This document shows positions 25,112 to 33,897 of a stretch of 64,000 nt of DNA, piece after piece; the stretch's first letter is position 1, and every line of letters starts with the position of its first letter. Under the pieces are notes generated by a model. It saw only the letters and a list, made by a program, of their open reading frames with translations, was not told the origin of the DNA and made no database searches. This stretch comes from Paenibacillus sp. NEAU-GSW1 (GTDB taxonomy: Bacteria > Bacillota > Bacilli > Paenibacillales > Paenibacillaceae): the NCBI RefSeq assembly GCF_009737085.1, contig NZ_WOVL01000008.1, forward strand, positions 124,001-188,000. Reading direction: 5' to 3'. A program made the position numbers and the translations under genes.

Positions 25112-25168
25112 AGGTCGACCGCTTTAAGAGGGTGGCTAGCTCATTTTAATAAAAATAGGAAAATTGTA

Positions 25169-26653
25169 CTACTCTTTCTTGTCGTTTCCTTCCCTTTTGG
25201 CCTTCAGCCATTTCGGAGCGCCTTTATCCTTCTTGTCGCGCTGCCGCTCCTGCTTTTGCTTGGCTATGGAAGGCTGCTTAGCTGCTTTCGCCGTGCTGGA
25301 CGGTTTGCGGCCCTGTGTCTCCGCCTCCGCCTCGAATACGCCGATTTTGACCTTTGCATCGTTGCTGCCGAGGTTTTGGCTGCGGTTTAAGCCGGTGTTG
25401 CCCCGCTCTGTGCTTGGCGCCGATAGCGATCTGGCGTCGCTTGAACGGACTGGTTTGGCAAAACCGCCGTTTGGCTTTTCGTTCCGCGCCGAAACTGTCG
25501 CTTTCCGCGCTTCCTCCGGGGTAGTCAGCTTTCCGCGATACATTGCTTTCTCCGGAAGCTCAATCCCCAGCTGCTTACGGAACTTGTCCATAATGAAAAT
25601 CTCCTGAGGCGTGACGATGGACACGACTGTGCCTGTTCGTCCCATACGGCCCGTGCGGCCAGCGCGGTGCACATAATGATCGGCGTCTGCTGCCGGATCC
25701 AGCTGTATAACAAGCGGAAGCCCTTCAATATCGAGACCGCGAGCCGCGACATCCGTAGCGAGCAGCAACTGGCAGCGCCCTTCCCGGAAGCGCGCAAGCG
25801 TCGCCGCACGCCGCTGCTTGTCAGCATCGCCGTAGAGCGTCTCAACGGTAAAGCCTTCATAGCTTAGTTTCGCTTCCCAGTTGGCGATATTGTCCGTCGT
25901 ATTCAAAAACAACAGCGCCGACTTCGGGTTCAGCAGCCTTACGAGCCTGCGGGCGGTATCGGTTTTATCCCGCTTGTCGCTTACGATAAAGTAATTGTCG
26001 ATTGTCTCCGATACCCGGTGCTGCGGCGCGATTTGAATGCGCACCGGCTCCTTCATCCAGCGCCCCTCGAATCGGGCCATTTGGTCCGGATAGGTCGCGG
26101 AGAAAAAGGCAAGCTGCCGTTCTTTTCCCGTTGCGTACAGTATCGTTTCTACCTCGCGTGTCGAGCCGAGCTCGAACACTTGATCCGCCTCGTCTATAAC
26201 GACGCTGCGGACATCGTGAAGCTTAAGCTTGCGCAGCTTAAGCAGCTCATGGATACGGCCAGGCGTTCCAATTACGAGCTGCGGATGCAGCTTAAGTTTC
26301 TCGACCTGCCGTTTTAACGCGGCCCCGCCGATCAATTGCTGCACGCGAATGCCGAGCGGTTCGCCATAGCTTTCCGCTACGCGAACAATTTGCATCGCAA
26401 GCTCTTGCGTCGGCGCAAGAATGACCGCTTGCACCGCTTTCGATGCCGGATTCATCCGCTGCAGCAGCGGCAGCAAGAAAGCCAGCGTTTTGCCAGACCC
26501 GGTCTGCGATCTCGCCGATACGTCCTTACCGTCCAGCAGCAACGGCAGCGCTTCCGCTTGGATAACCGTCGGCTCTTTAATGCCGTTTGTCTCCAGCTTG
26601 TCTGCCAGCGGCTTTACTAAACCTAATTCATTCCAACTTTTGTTGCTCATCAT
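25169..26653 (-). CDS. DEAD-box RNA helicase
   Basis: The 494-residue helicase shows the motifs in order: Q motif PTVIQAEALP, I ARSQTGSGKT, Ia APTQELA, Ib TPGRIHE, II VIDEADQVF, III FFSATY, V ATDVAARGLDIEG and VI HRAGRTGRMG. After about residue 375 comes a basic, low-complexity tail (KQKQERQRDKKDKGAPKWLK) of the kind used for RNA contact. Size and tail resemble B. subtilis cold-shock helicases of the CshA-CshC/YfmL group, without a clear one-to-one match. GAGG precedes ATG 26653. It unwinds structured RNA, probably in ribosome assembly or decay. Confidence 0.9.
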   Translation of the reverse strand: MMSNKSWNELGLVKPLADKLETNGIKEPTVIQAEALPLLLDGKDVSARSQTGSGKTLAFLLPLLQRMNPASKAVQAVILAPTQELAMQIVRVAESYGEPLGIRVQQLIGGAALKRQVEKLKLHPQLVIGTPGRIHELLKLRKLKLHDVRSVVIDEADQVFELGSTREVETILYATGKERQLAFFSATYPDQMARFEGRWMKEPVRIQIAPQHRVSETIDNYFIVSDKRDKTDTARRLVRLLNPKSALLFLNTTDNIANWEAKLSYEGFTVETLYGDADKQRRAATLARFREGRCQLLLATDVAARGLDIEGLPLVIQLDPAADADHYVHRAGRTGRMGRTGTVVSIVTPQEIFIMDKFRKQLGIELPEKAMYRGKLTTPEEARKATVSARNEKPNGGFAKPVRSSDARSLSAPSTERGNTGLNRSQNLGSNDAKVKIGVFEAEAETQGRKPSSTAKAAKQPSIAKQKQERQRDKKDKGAPKWLKAKREGNDKKE

Positions 26654-26674
26654 TCATTCCTCACTTATACAAAG

Positions 26675-27448
26675 CTATTTTCGATTAAAAAGCCCGCCGA
26701 ACAATCGATCGACAATACGCGGAAAAAGCTGGTACAGCTTGATGCCCGCGGCTGCCGGCAATGGCAAGTCCACCTCTGCCTTCCGGCGTTCCATCACGCG
26801 AATAATCGATTTAGCAACTTTTTCAGGCTTCATCATAAACCAGCTTATATTTTTCACATATACGCCCTCAGGATCGGCCAGCTCGAAGAAAGAAGTCTCG
26901 ATTGGCCCCGGATTAACGGCGGATACAGCGATGCCTTCACCTCGCAGTTCCATCCGCAAGGAATTGGTAAATCCAAGCACCGCGTGTTTGGTTGCCGAAT
27001 AGCCGGTCGATTTCGAGGAGCCGATCTTGCCCGCCATCGAGGCGATATTGACGATATGTCCATTCCCTTGCTTCAGCATATAGGGCAGCACCGCTTTTGA
27101 GCAGCGTACAGTCCCCATATAGTTCGTATCCATCATCGCTTCAAAGCTGCCGATCGGCGCTTCCGCGAACGATTCAAATTTACCAAAGCCTGCATTGTTA
27201 AGTAAAATATCGATTTTTCCATATTCGGCTATAACGGAATCGACGGTTCGCTGCACTTGCTCCATGTCCGTTACGTCCATTTGATAAATCGAATAGCGAC
27301 CTTTGATTACTGCCGCGCATTGTTGCAGCCTCGCCAAATTTCGCCCGGTTAAAACCGGTATTCCGCCACGCTCCGCAACCATTTTTGCCGTGACGGCTCC
27401 GATCCCGCTGGAAGCCCCGGATATAAAAACGACCTTCTCCTTCAACAC
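26675..27448 (-). CDS. Short-chain dehydrogenase/reductase
   Basis: The 257-residue SDR has the cofactor loop SGASSGIGA, NNAG, the catalytic Ser in NIASMAGK and YSATK (Tyr-x3-Lys), plus the PGPIETSF segment after the active site. TGRN after beta-2 suggests NADP(H). The C-terminus carries a basic/hydrophobic stretch (LYQLFPRIVDRLFGGLF) that may touch the membrane. It starts with GTG 27448 and ends 21 bp before the helicase gene, so the two are probably co-transcribed. Substrate unknown. Confidence 0.88.
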   Translation of the reverse strand: MLKEKVVFISGASSGIGAVTAKMVAERGGIPVLTGRNLARLQQCAAVIKGRYSIYQMDVTDMEQVQRTVDSVIAEYGKIDILLNNAGFGKFESFAEAPIGSFEAMMDTNYMGTVRCSKAVLPYMLKQGNGHIVNIASMAGKIGSSKSTGYSATKHAVLGFTNSLRMELRGEGIAVSAVNPGPIETSFFELADPEGVYVKNISWFMMKPEKVAKSIIRVMERRKAEVDLPLPAAAGIKLYQLFPRIVDRLFGGLFNRK

Positions 27449-27492
27449 CCAACATCACCCAGTCTAGTGTACTTGATTAGCGTGTTAGAAGC

Positions 27493-27516
27493 AAAAAAAA
27501 AGCTCCCTAAGGAGCT
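27493..27516 (-). terminator. Terminator upstream of the SDR/helicase pair (end of cheX)
   Basis: AGCTCC-CTAA-GGAGCT followed on the minus strand by eight Ts ends the cheX transcript 10 bp past its stop. Confidence 0.88.
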
Positions 27517-27525
27517 CATTCTATG

Positions 27526-27987
27526 CTACGATGCGACTAACACTTGAATATCCAGTTCGCCGATTCCATCCATGATGAGCGGAATCGTAAGCGCCTGCAC
27601 AGCCGAGAATCCGGCCGCTTGGGCGGAATGAATAACTTTGGGCGGCGTAATATCGACTCGCACTCCTTGATTATAAAGCATCGTGCTTGCATTGCCGCTT
27701 ATCATGTTGCCAAGCTCGGAGATTGCGCTGCGACCAATTTCATCAATTTCCGAAATGACGAATCCGCCCATCATGGCCGATACCATCTTCAGAGCGACCT
27801 GCTCGCTCAGCCCGAATACAATGTCTCCGTTCATTTGTCCGTTCAAACCAATTTGAATCCAAATGTAGTTTTCTACAAATTTAATATCCTTTAAGCCAAG
27901 CTGACCCGTCGACGGACGAATTTGGATCACTTGTTCGATCACGATTTTTGCGGATTCAAGAAACGGATTAATATATTCTGCCTTCAT
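27526..27987 (-). CDS. cheX: Chemotaxis phosphatase CheX-like protein
   Basis: The 153-residue protein has the single active-site helix of CheX, E-x2-N in ISELGNMISGNAST, and the usual beta-sheet pattern after it (GVRVDITPPKVI). CheX dephosphorylates CheY-P. ATG 27987 is used because AAAGGAG lies upstream; the frame to 28026 extends past it. No other chemotaxis or flagellar gene is nearby. It stands as a single-gene unit, divergent from the phospholipase-like gene, as CheX often does. Confidence 0.85.
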   Translation of the reverse strand: MKAEYINPFLESAKIVIEQVIQIRPSTGQLGLKDIKFVENYIWIQIGLNGQMNGDIVFGLSEQVALKMVSAMMGGFVISEIDEIGRSAISELGNMISGNASTMLYNQGVRVDITPPKVIHSAQAAGFSAVQALTIPLIMDGIGELDIQVLVAS

Positions 27988-28199
27988 AAAGAGGAAACGC
28001 TCCTTTTCGACAAAATTCGCGCACATTCAGCTATATTTATCATTATACTTAAATTCATAGGACAAGTATACTATTTATGCCAATATTGAAACTTTAGTCC
28101 TATGAAATAGGTCTCGCATCTTTTGAAGACATCGTCAGATAATCGTGCAAGCGTTCCACTCGAACATGCTGACCGCTTACACGAGAGGAGGAAAATGTT

Positions 28200-29153
28200 T
28201 TGCCCAATGCTTGGACACATATTATTTTTGGCCAGCTGGTGCTATCAAAGCTCGGCGAGAACAGGATGATCGCAGCCGCCGAACAAAAAATAATTTTCAA
28301 TATGGGCAGCCAGGGACCCGATTTTCTATTATTTAATCGCTTTTACCCCTGGCAAAAAAACTCTGCTTTAAAAGAGCTGGGCAACGTCATGCACAACAAA
28401 AATTGCGGGCTTGCTATTATGGAAATGCTAGACGGAGTGAAAGGACGCTCTGCGGATCCTGACACTGCTGATCAATCTCTTCTGTATGCTGTCGCTTTCG
28501 TCATCCATCATGTGCTTGACCGCCATATGCATCCGTTCGTCTATAGCCGATCCGGATTTCTCAAATGGGATCATCAGCGTTATGAAATTATGATGGATAC
28601 GATACTCGCCCGGAAATTGGCCAATTTCGAAACGATCAGCACGCCTGTCTGGCGCGAAATCACAGGCGAGCTTCCGGAACCTATCATCGCGATCTATGAG
28701 CGGATCGCTCGCAACTACTATGAAGAGTTAGCGTTAAACATTCAACGTAAGGACTGGATTTTGTCATTCCGTTACATGCTGCGCGCCCATAAGCTGTTTC
28801 ACGATCCAACCGGCTTAAAGCGCCTATTTACGTTTGGATTGCTAGAGCCTTTTCTTTATCACAGAAAAGTGAATTATGATGTGTGGAATGAATGCATGCT
28901 TCCATGGATCGATCCGACTGACAATCAAATCGTCCATCATGAAAGCGGCTGGATGCTGTGGGAGCGTGCGCTTGGCGATGCTGTCACCATTACGAGAACG
29001 GTGCTTCAATGGCTTCGGTGCCCCGATGAAGAAGAGCTGCCCGAGCTGCGCAATGCAGCGTTATCGTTGATCGGCAATTATTCGTATGAATCGGGCTTGC
29101 CTTGCGACTCCGGCTTGCCAATCCGCTATTCCGAGCCCATATGGCTCCAATGA
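28200..29153 (+). CDS. Zinc-dependent phospholipase C-like protein
   Basis: The 317-residue helical protein begins with PNAWTHIIFGQ, where the first Trp and His correspond to zinc ligands of the PLC/S1-nuclease fold. It continues with NMGSQGPDFLLF and FVIHHVLDRHMHPFVY, a His/Asp-rich metal site. No signal peptide is evident, unlike secreted phospholipases, so a cytoplasmic or different hydrolase role is possible. TTG 28200 follows AGGAGG by eight bases. The substrate is not determined. Confidence 0.8.
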   Translation: MPNAWTHIIFGQLVLSKLGENRMIAAAEQKIIFNMGSQGPDFLLFNRFYPWQKNSALKELGNVMHNKNCGLAIMEMLDGVKGRSADPDTADQSLLYAVAFVIHHVLDRHMHPFVYSRSGFLKWDHQRYEIMMDTILARKLANFETISTPVWREITGELPEPIIAIYERIARNYYEELALNIQRKDWILSFRYMLRAHKLFHDPTGLKRLFTFGLLEPFLYHRKVNYDVWNECMLPWIDPTDNQIVHHESGWMLWERALGDAVTITRTVLQWLRCPDEEELPELRNAALSLIGNYSYESGLPCDSGLPIRYSEPIWLQ

Positions 29154-29287
29154 CAGCAAGAGCAAGGAGCTGTCCGGTAAATGTAACGCAGCGCGACAGC
29201 GTTAACGACACAGACGATGGAACCCGCAAGCAATGGAGATCGGAAGAACCTTCGAATTCGGAGATTGCTGTTTTACCTAAATAAGAG

Positions 29288-29334
29288 AAGGGGCCGTCTC
29301 ATGGTCAATTTAATGACTTTTGAGATTACCCCTT
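29288..29334 (-). terminator. Possible terminator between the phospholipase-like and HRDC genes
   Basis: AAGGGG...CCCCTT with inner TCTCA/TGAGA pairing lies between two convergent genes. Only a weak U-rich end (CTCTTATTT) follows on the minus strand. Confidence 0.45.
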
Positions 29335-29355
29335 AAAAAGCGACGCAACAGTCAA

Positions 29356-30345
29356 CTACGATATCGCTTTGCCGTTTTCTCTTTCTTTGCGATAGCTAAG
29401 CCTTACAAGTCGAAGCCTCTCGTACAGGACGTCCACTTGCTTATCCTTAACTCCCTCTGCGCCATATACCTGCTGAAGCACCGGCTTCAAATAGCGGTCT
29501 CCCGTTTGCTGAAAAGCTTGCCATATCCCGTTCCGCTCATCCTCCGGCATATCAGACAGCTCTCTGACGATCAACGGATCAAAATCGTAGCCTTCCGCAT
29601 CAAGCTGTTCAATCCGATCCATAATTTCTCTCCGCGGCATCTCCAGCTCGGTTTGCAGCTGCTCTATTGTGCCGCCTTCGCGCACAAAGCTCAAAATCCG
29701 CTTCTTCTGCTCATTTTTAATCATATCGTTCTTATATTTCAATTCCTTTTGTTTGTATAGCCACTGCGTAAATGCTGCAGGATTCAGCTCGCTCGCCACC
29801 CAATTCAAAGGAAACCCTTTCGTGCGAGCCGCTTTTTTCGTCACCTCCAGCACTTCAGCGCCGAACGCATTATGCTTGCTTTCCCCCCAGCCCGGAATTT
29901 GCAGCAGTTCTTCAGGCGTATACGGCACGAAAGCGCTAATCATCCATAACATTCGGTTTGTCGCGATCAAATAGGCGGACTTTTTCTCGACGCTTGCTCG
30001 CGTGCGGCGCCATTCGCGAAGCGCTTCGAACAGCTCGATGTTCGCATGCAGCTCGCCGTAGCATTGAAGCATGGAAATAAAACTGCCCGCGCCTCCGCGC
30101 TTCTCCTCCAGCATGCTGTCAATGACAGGAGAATAGCATTCCCCCATCTTTACGGCAACGCCATGCCGAAATGCGACAAGCATCTCCTCCCAAGAGGTTC
30201 CTTCAAACCAGCAATTCGGCTCCGATTGCCCTTCCATCCATAATACAGACCATACGCCGTCCTTCTCGCAAATCGACAGCTGAGCGCTAACGATCCCGCC
30301 CTCTTCATTCGGCTTGTCAAACGTGTTCAGAAAAACAACATGCAT
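29356..30345 (-). CDS. HRDC-domain protein
   Basis: The 329-residue protein has an N-terminal beta-rich domain (MHVVFLNTFDKP...) of unknown type and an HRDC nucleic-acid-binding domain at about residues 125-190. The latter shows LREWRRTRASVEKKSAYLIA and YTPEELLQIPGWGESK. A C-terminal part (IEQLQTELEMPRREIMDRIE) looks like a winged helix. HRDC domains occur in RecQ helicases and RNase D, but no helicase or nuclease motif is present. ATG 30345 follows GGAGGAG; the frame to 30450 runs through a terminator. The leader holds that strong terminator, so expression may be attenuated. Confidence 0.8.
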   Translation of the reverse strand: MHVVFLNTFDKPNEEGGIVSAQLSICEKDGVWSVLWMEGQSEPNCWFEGTSWEEMLVAFRHGVAVKMGECYSPVIDSMLEEKRGGAGSFISMLQCYGELHANIELFEALREWRRTRASVEKKSAYLIATNRMLWMISAFVPYTPEELLQIPGWGESKHNAFGAEVLEVTKKAARTKGFPLNWVASELNPAAFTQWLYKQKELKYKNDMIKNEQKKRILSFVREGGTIEQLQTELEMPRREIMDRIEQLDAEGYDFDPLIVRELSDMPEDERNGIWQAFQQTGDRYLKPVLQQVYGAEGVKDKQVDVLYERLRLVRLSYRKERENGKAIS

Positions 30346-30389
30346 GCTTATTCTCCTCCATAATCCATATTGGACGAATGGCCGAACGC

Positions 30390-30433
30390 AAAAAAAAAGC
30401 ACCCCTCCTGCCATATTGGCAAGAGAGGTGCTT
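30390..30433 (-). terminator. Terminator-like hairpin in the leader of the HRDC gene
   Basis: On the minus strand a hairpin (AAGCACC...GGTGCTT with CTTGCCA/TGGCAG core) is followed by nine Ts. It lies 45 bp before ATG 30345 and downstream of a minus-strand promoter at 30463-30491. No minus-strand gene lies between promoter and hairpin, so it is an attenuator or it ends a short RNA. Confidence 0.75.
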
Positions 30434-30462
30434 CCTCTACGTTCATTCATTCGATTAGTTTT

Positions 30463-30511
30463 AATCTAGCATAACCGTCTCTTTTATACAAGCGTTTTGT
30501 TGGTGTATAAT
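30463..30511. promoter_or_regulatory. Divergent overlapping promoters
   Basis: The minus strand has TTGTAT (30486-30491), 17 bp, then TAGATT (30463-30468) for the HRDC gene. The plus strand has TATAAT (30506-30511) with TTTATA (30483-30488) 17 bp upstream. The two -35 boxes share bases, so the promoters should compete. Confidence 0.5.
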
Positions 30512-30542
30512 GGTCGAAATAATAAGAGGAGGCGCTATCGCA

Positions 30543-30839
30543 ATGCAACTGCCAGATTATGATTTCATGTCCGACACAACCGAAGAAACGTCTACCCGAT
30601 TCGTAACCTTTATCGCGCCTAGCCTGAAACGGTTTGATCTCGCCATTACAAATACAAACCGCTTTTACGGCAAGAAGCTCATTACCGATCTGCAATCTGG
30701 AAAAACCGCCATTATCGGCCCTGACGATTTGGAGGAAGAGGGCTATTTAGAGCATACGTTCAAGCTTGAAGAGGATGAGGCAAATGAGCTCGCCCAATTT
30801 TTGTATTTTGTGGTTGGAACGGTGAATTTTACTGACTAA
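30543..30839 (+). CDS. Small conserved protein (DUF3055-like)
   Basis: The 98-residue acidic protein has FMSDTTEETSTRFVTFI, NTNRFYGKKLITDLQSG and GPDDLEEEGYLEH. From memory this resembles the DUF3055 family of Bacillales, function unknown; I could not check. AGGAGG lies ten bases before ATG 30543. The earlier frame opening at 30510 lies inside the promoter. The following small gene is 60 bp downstream in the same direction. Confidence 0.75.
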   Translation: MQLPDYDFMSDTTEETSTRFVTFIAPSLKRFDLAITNTNRFYGKKLITDLQSGKTAIIGPDDLEEEGYLEHTFKLEEDEANELAQFLYFVVGTVNFTD

Positions 30840-30899
30840 ACAGGGCAAACTGAAGAAGTAAGCCAAATGCTGGCTACTTTATTCAGGAGGCGATAAGCA

Positions 30900-31175
30900 T
30901 TGAGTCGTTTTTTTGACGAAGACAGCGAAGAGCACTCGGAGCTGTCGACGGTGGAATCACAGCGTAATGATCTGGCTACGGAGGAATTTCCAGAGGGTCC
31001 TCTCGGATCCGCATCCCAGTCAGAATCGCTTGGAAAAAGCACCCCTTGGCGCAACGGTCAACGGCAAAAAAGCGCGTTTTCCTATGAGAATCGTTCGTTG
31101 CATAACGGGATCGGAAGAGACTATCCTGGCGATGACGATGATACTGCGCTGCCTGACGCGATGGACGAGCCTTAA
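30900..31175 (+). CDS. Small acidic protein of unknown function
   Basis: This 91-residue, Ser/Glu/Asp-rich protein (FFDEDSEEHSELSTVESQ, YPGDDDDTALPDAMDEP) is likely unstructured. Reality is supported by AGGAGG nine bases before TTG 30900, the position after a co-directional gene, and the strong terminator 26 bp downstream. No family recognised. Confidence 0.6.
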   Translation: MSRFFDEDSEEHSELSTVESQRNDLATEEFPEGPLGSASQSESLGKSTPWRNGQRQKSAFSYENRSLHNGIGRDYPGDDDDTALPDAMDEP

Positions 31176-31200
31176 TCGAAATCGTCAATCCATGCATACA

Positions 31201-31249
31201 AAATACCCTTGTCCACGCTTGATAAAGCATGCGGACAAGGGTATTTTTT
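31201..31249. terminator. Bidirectional terminator
   Basis: A perfect 14-bp stem (AAATACCCTTGTCC with its complement at 31233-31246) has T-runs on both sides. It ends the small acidic gene on the plus strand and the phosphodiester glycosidase gene on the minus strand. Confidence 0.92.
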
Positions 31250-31250
31250 G

Positions 31251-32648
31251 TTACCATTTCGGATTATTGCTGAACAAGAGCGTGTTGCTGATAAGCCGTC
31301 CCGGCGTCGTAATCATTTTGCCGGAAGCATAAAGACCGGAAGAGGCCCCTCCGTCCAAATTCATCGCCTGATTAGCGCCTAGACCAAGCATAATATAGCC
31401 CCATTGTTTGATGGTGGCTCCAGGTACTGTCGCCAATATGACCGTACCATCCTTTTTAATTGCAATGCCGCTGCGCGCCCCGCTGTCCGTCAATATTTTC
31501 GGGCTGCTAAAGCCTTCCTTAGCCGGATCGACGGCAAGCTGGCCATCCTTCACCAGACGCGGACCAGCTCCAATCGCCGTATGCACGCCGCTCCAGTCGA
31601 TCGCTTGCCCTGCCGCATTGTTGAAGGTCACTTTGTAGTCGACAAACGTCCCTACTTTAAATCGTGAGGCAAGCTTCTCCTCAGAGCCGGTAAATACGAG
31701 CACATACCCGTCCTTCGGAATATCAGCATTCGCATTGCTGCCCGTTTTCGTTACGACACCCTTGCGTACCGTGACTGCCTTGCCATAACTGAACCCGACA
31801 TTGGCGCCCCGTTTCGGCGTGAACATCACGGCTGAGGCTGCCCCTTTCGTCGGCGTCCGATTGACGAAATAAACGTACCAGTTATTCGGCGAATTGTAGG
31901 AGCCGTTCGTTGCGCCTCTCACTTTAATACGCAGCGTATCCATCACTGCGCTGCCGTCCCATTTGAAACCGACGCTCGTTCCGGTGTTGCCGATATGCTC
32001 GACGACCCCATCGCTAATGACTGTGCCATATGGATCCGGCACGCCGCCGTAAGCCTCAAAGTAAGTGCCATTGATTGCCGCTACCGCGCGATATGATTTG
32101 CCGATGTCAGCCAGCTGCTGAACAGCTCCGACTCTTCTTCCCGCCAAGCCTGCCGTTACAGGCATTCCCTTTGGTATCGTTACCGTTTGGACACTGAATG
32201 TTTTTCCGCTGACCTTCACTTTTTTCACGGCAGTCGTCACCTTGTATGCTGCGGAAGACGCTTTAACCGTCAAGGGCAGCTTCAAGCTGCCGGTGTAATC
32301 TGCCGATGCAACATGAACCCAAATGTTCGTCGTGCCTGCTGCGACCGGTATAACAACGCCGTTGCTGTTAACGCGCGCAACCGCGCTGTTGCCCGATTCA
32401 TAACGCAGCGCAACATCTGCGGAAAGCTTTAGCTTGCTCGCCAGCGGCAGCCGTTTGTCCAGCGTCAGCGCAGCCGTTGATGTCGGATATGTAATCGTTA
32501 CTTGCTTCGCCGCTGCAGCTGCCGTATCAATCGGTGCGAAGCTGCGGCTCATCGTTCCCAGATCGGTAAGCGAGAGTGATAGAAACAGAGCTGCAGCCGT
32601 TCCCGTCAATGTAATCTTACGTATTGCATGTATCCATTTTTGCCTCAT
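31251..32648 (-). CDS. Secreted phosphodiester glycosidase family protein
   Basis: The 465-residue exported protein has a signal peptide with a long hydrophobic stretch (LTGTAAALFLSLSLTDLG). An Ig-like/Big_2-type segment follows at about 45-130 (LPLASKLKLSADVALRYESG, VIPVAAGTTNIWV). A C-terminal NAGPA domain has AAINGTYFEAYG, SGIAIKKDGTVILA and MNLDGGASSGL. Members cleave GlcNAc-1-phosphodiesters in eukaryotes; in Bacillus the family has been linked to cell-wall teichoic acid turnover (YpuA/YoqM-like names vary). AAGGAGG precedes ATG 32648. It acts outside the cell. Confidence 0.85.
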   Translation of the reverse strand: MRQKWIHAIRKITLTGTAAALFLSLSLTDLGTMSRSFAPIDTAAAAAKQVTITYPTSTAALTLDKRLPLASKLKLSADVALRYESGNSAVARVNSNGVVIPVAAGTTNIWVHVASADYTGSLKLPLTVKASSAAYKVTTAVKKVKVSGKTFSVQTVTIPKGMPVTAGLAGRRVGAVQQLADIGKSYRAVAAINGTYFEAYGGVPDPYGTVISDGVVEHIGNTGTSVGFKWDGSAVMDTLRIKVRGATNGSYNSPNNWYVYFVNRTPTKGAASAVMFTPKRGANVGFSYGKAVTVRKGVVTKTGSNANADIPKDGYVLVFTGSEEKLASRFKVGTFVDYKVTFNNAAGQAIDWSGVHTAIGAGPRLVKDGQLAVDPAKEGFSSPKILTDSGARSGIAIKKDGTVILATVPGATIKQWGYIMLGLGANQAMNLDGGASSGLYASGKMITTPGRLISNTLLFSNNPKW

Positions 32649-32761
32649 TTCCTTTTTGTCCTCCTTGGCGTTTACCTGCACTTTTGTCTTTATTTATATC
32701 GACACGCGCCGCTTCTCTATTAATAGGTTCGCATCGAGCTCATCATATGAGGGATAAACTT

Positions 32762-32808
32762 AAAAAAAAGAGCGATACCTGTGCGGAATCCGCATAGACA
32801 TCGCTCTT
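32762..32808 (-). terminator. Terminator of the exonuclease gene
   Basis: On the minus strand AAGAGCGAT...ATCGCTCTT with an inner TGCGGA/TCCGCA stem is followed by eight Ts. Confidence 0.9.
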
Positions 32809-32814
32809 CTCCGC

Positions 32815-33726
32815 TTACGTAAGCGCAAACGGATCCTCTTCCATTTGACGCACGTGCGCATCTACAAGTTTAAGCAGGCTGTTAAATTCCAGCTGCTCAA
32901 ACTTGCTGACTGTGCTTTCCTTCTTCAAATCCCAGATACTTTCGGTCAATCCGCATGCAACAGGCGTATCCAGACGAATCGTCGCCAGTTCTCTCGACAG
33001 ATGCAGCATGTCCAGATCCGCTTCAATTTTCGTCCTTACTCCTTTAGGCAGCTTTTCCAAATTTTCGAGCACGCCCTCAACTGAATCATAATCGAGAATG
33101 AGCTTAAGCGCTGTTTTCTCGCCGATCCCTTTTACGCCAGGGTAGTTGTCGCTCGTATCGCCCATAAATCCTTTAATATCAATCACTTGATGCGGCATCA
33201 GCTGCTTGTCCTCAAGCAAAAAGGCAAGATCATACACCGCATAGTTGTTTTTGCCCTTCTTCATAATTACGACTTTAACTCGTTCGGTAACGAGCTGCAG
33301 CATATCGTGATCACCGGTCAAAATATAAATTTCCGAGTCCTCGCCAGCCAATTGGCGCGACAGCGTTCCAATACAATCGTCCGCCTCGTAGCCGGTTATT
33401 CCGATGTTTGGCACGCCCATCTCGGCAACAACCTCCTTGACGAGGTCAAACTGTGGAATAAGTTCCAGCGGCGGCTCGCCGCGATTGCCTTTGTACTCCG
33501 GAAATTGTTCTGTCCGGAATGTTTTGCTTCCCATATCCCAGCAGCAAATGACATGCGTAGGCTTGAATTCAGTAATAGCATCGAAAAAATATTGAATAAA
33601 GCCGTAGACAGCATTGGTTGGAAGCCCGTCTTTCGTCTTGCGAATATAGCCTGAGTACGACGTTGCGTAAAAGGCTCTAAACAATACAGCCATTCCGTCA
33701 ACGATCAGCACTTTGTTTTGCGGCAT
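32815..33726 (-). CDS. 5'-3' exonuclease (YpcP/PolA N-domain type)
   Basis: The 303-residue protein corresponds to the free-standing flap/5' nuclease domain of DNA polymerase I. Metal-binding acidic clusters are at IVDGMAVLFRA, CCWDMGSKTFR, YEADDCIG, LTGDHDML and GFMGDTSDNYPGVKGIGEKTA, the last being the helix-hairpin-helix. It removes RNA primers or flaps at replication forks. AAGGAGG precedes the ATG at 33726. It is a single-gene unit with its own terminator, as ypcP is in Bacillus. Confidence 0.92.
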   Translation of the reverse strand: MPQNKVLIVDGMAVLFRAFYATSYSGYIRKTKDGLPTNAVYGFIQYFFDAITEFKPTHVICCWDMGSKTFRTEQFPEYKGNRGEPPLELIPQFDLVKEVVAEMGVPNIGITGYEADDCIGTLSRQLAGEDSEIYILTGDHDMLQLVTERVKVVIMKKGKNNYAVYDLAFLLEDKQLMPHQVIDIKGFMGDTSDNYPGVKGIGEKTALKLILDYDSVEGVLENLEKLPKGVRTKIEADLDMLHLSRELATIRLDTPVACGLTESIWDLKKESTVSKFEQLEFNSLLKLVDAHVRQMEEDPFALT

Positions 33727-33805
33727 CGGTCAAACCTCCTTACATTTAAAGTCACTCTGCATCATCAAAGTCACTCCAATTACCTATCATTCTACCACGC
33801 CGCAA

Positions 33806-33850
33806 GCAGAAACGGCTATGCTGTCATTTGGAAACGGAGCTTCGTTTCGC
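33806..33850 (+). repeat. 45-bp palindromic intergenic repeat, copy 1
   Basis: It begins GCAGAAACGGC and ends GGAGCTTCGTTTCGC. The ends pair (GAAACGG with the GTTTC end) while the centre is variable. Similar units occur at 38984, 57424 and, inverted, at 61143. It lies between the exonuclease and the aminotransferase gene. Confidence 0.7.
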
Positions 33851-33897
33851 ATTGATGCAATCGCAATGTTTGAACGATACGCTTCTTTACTATGCTG

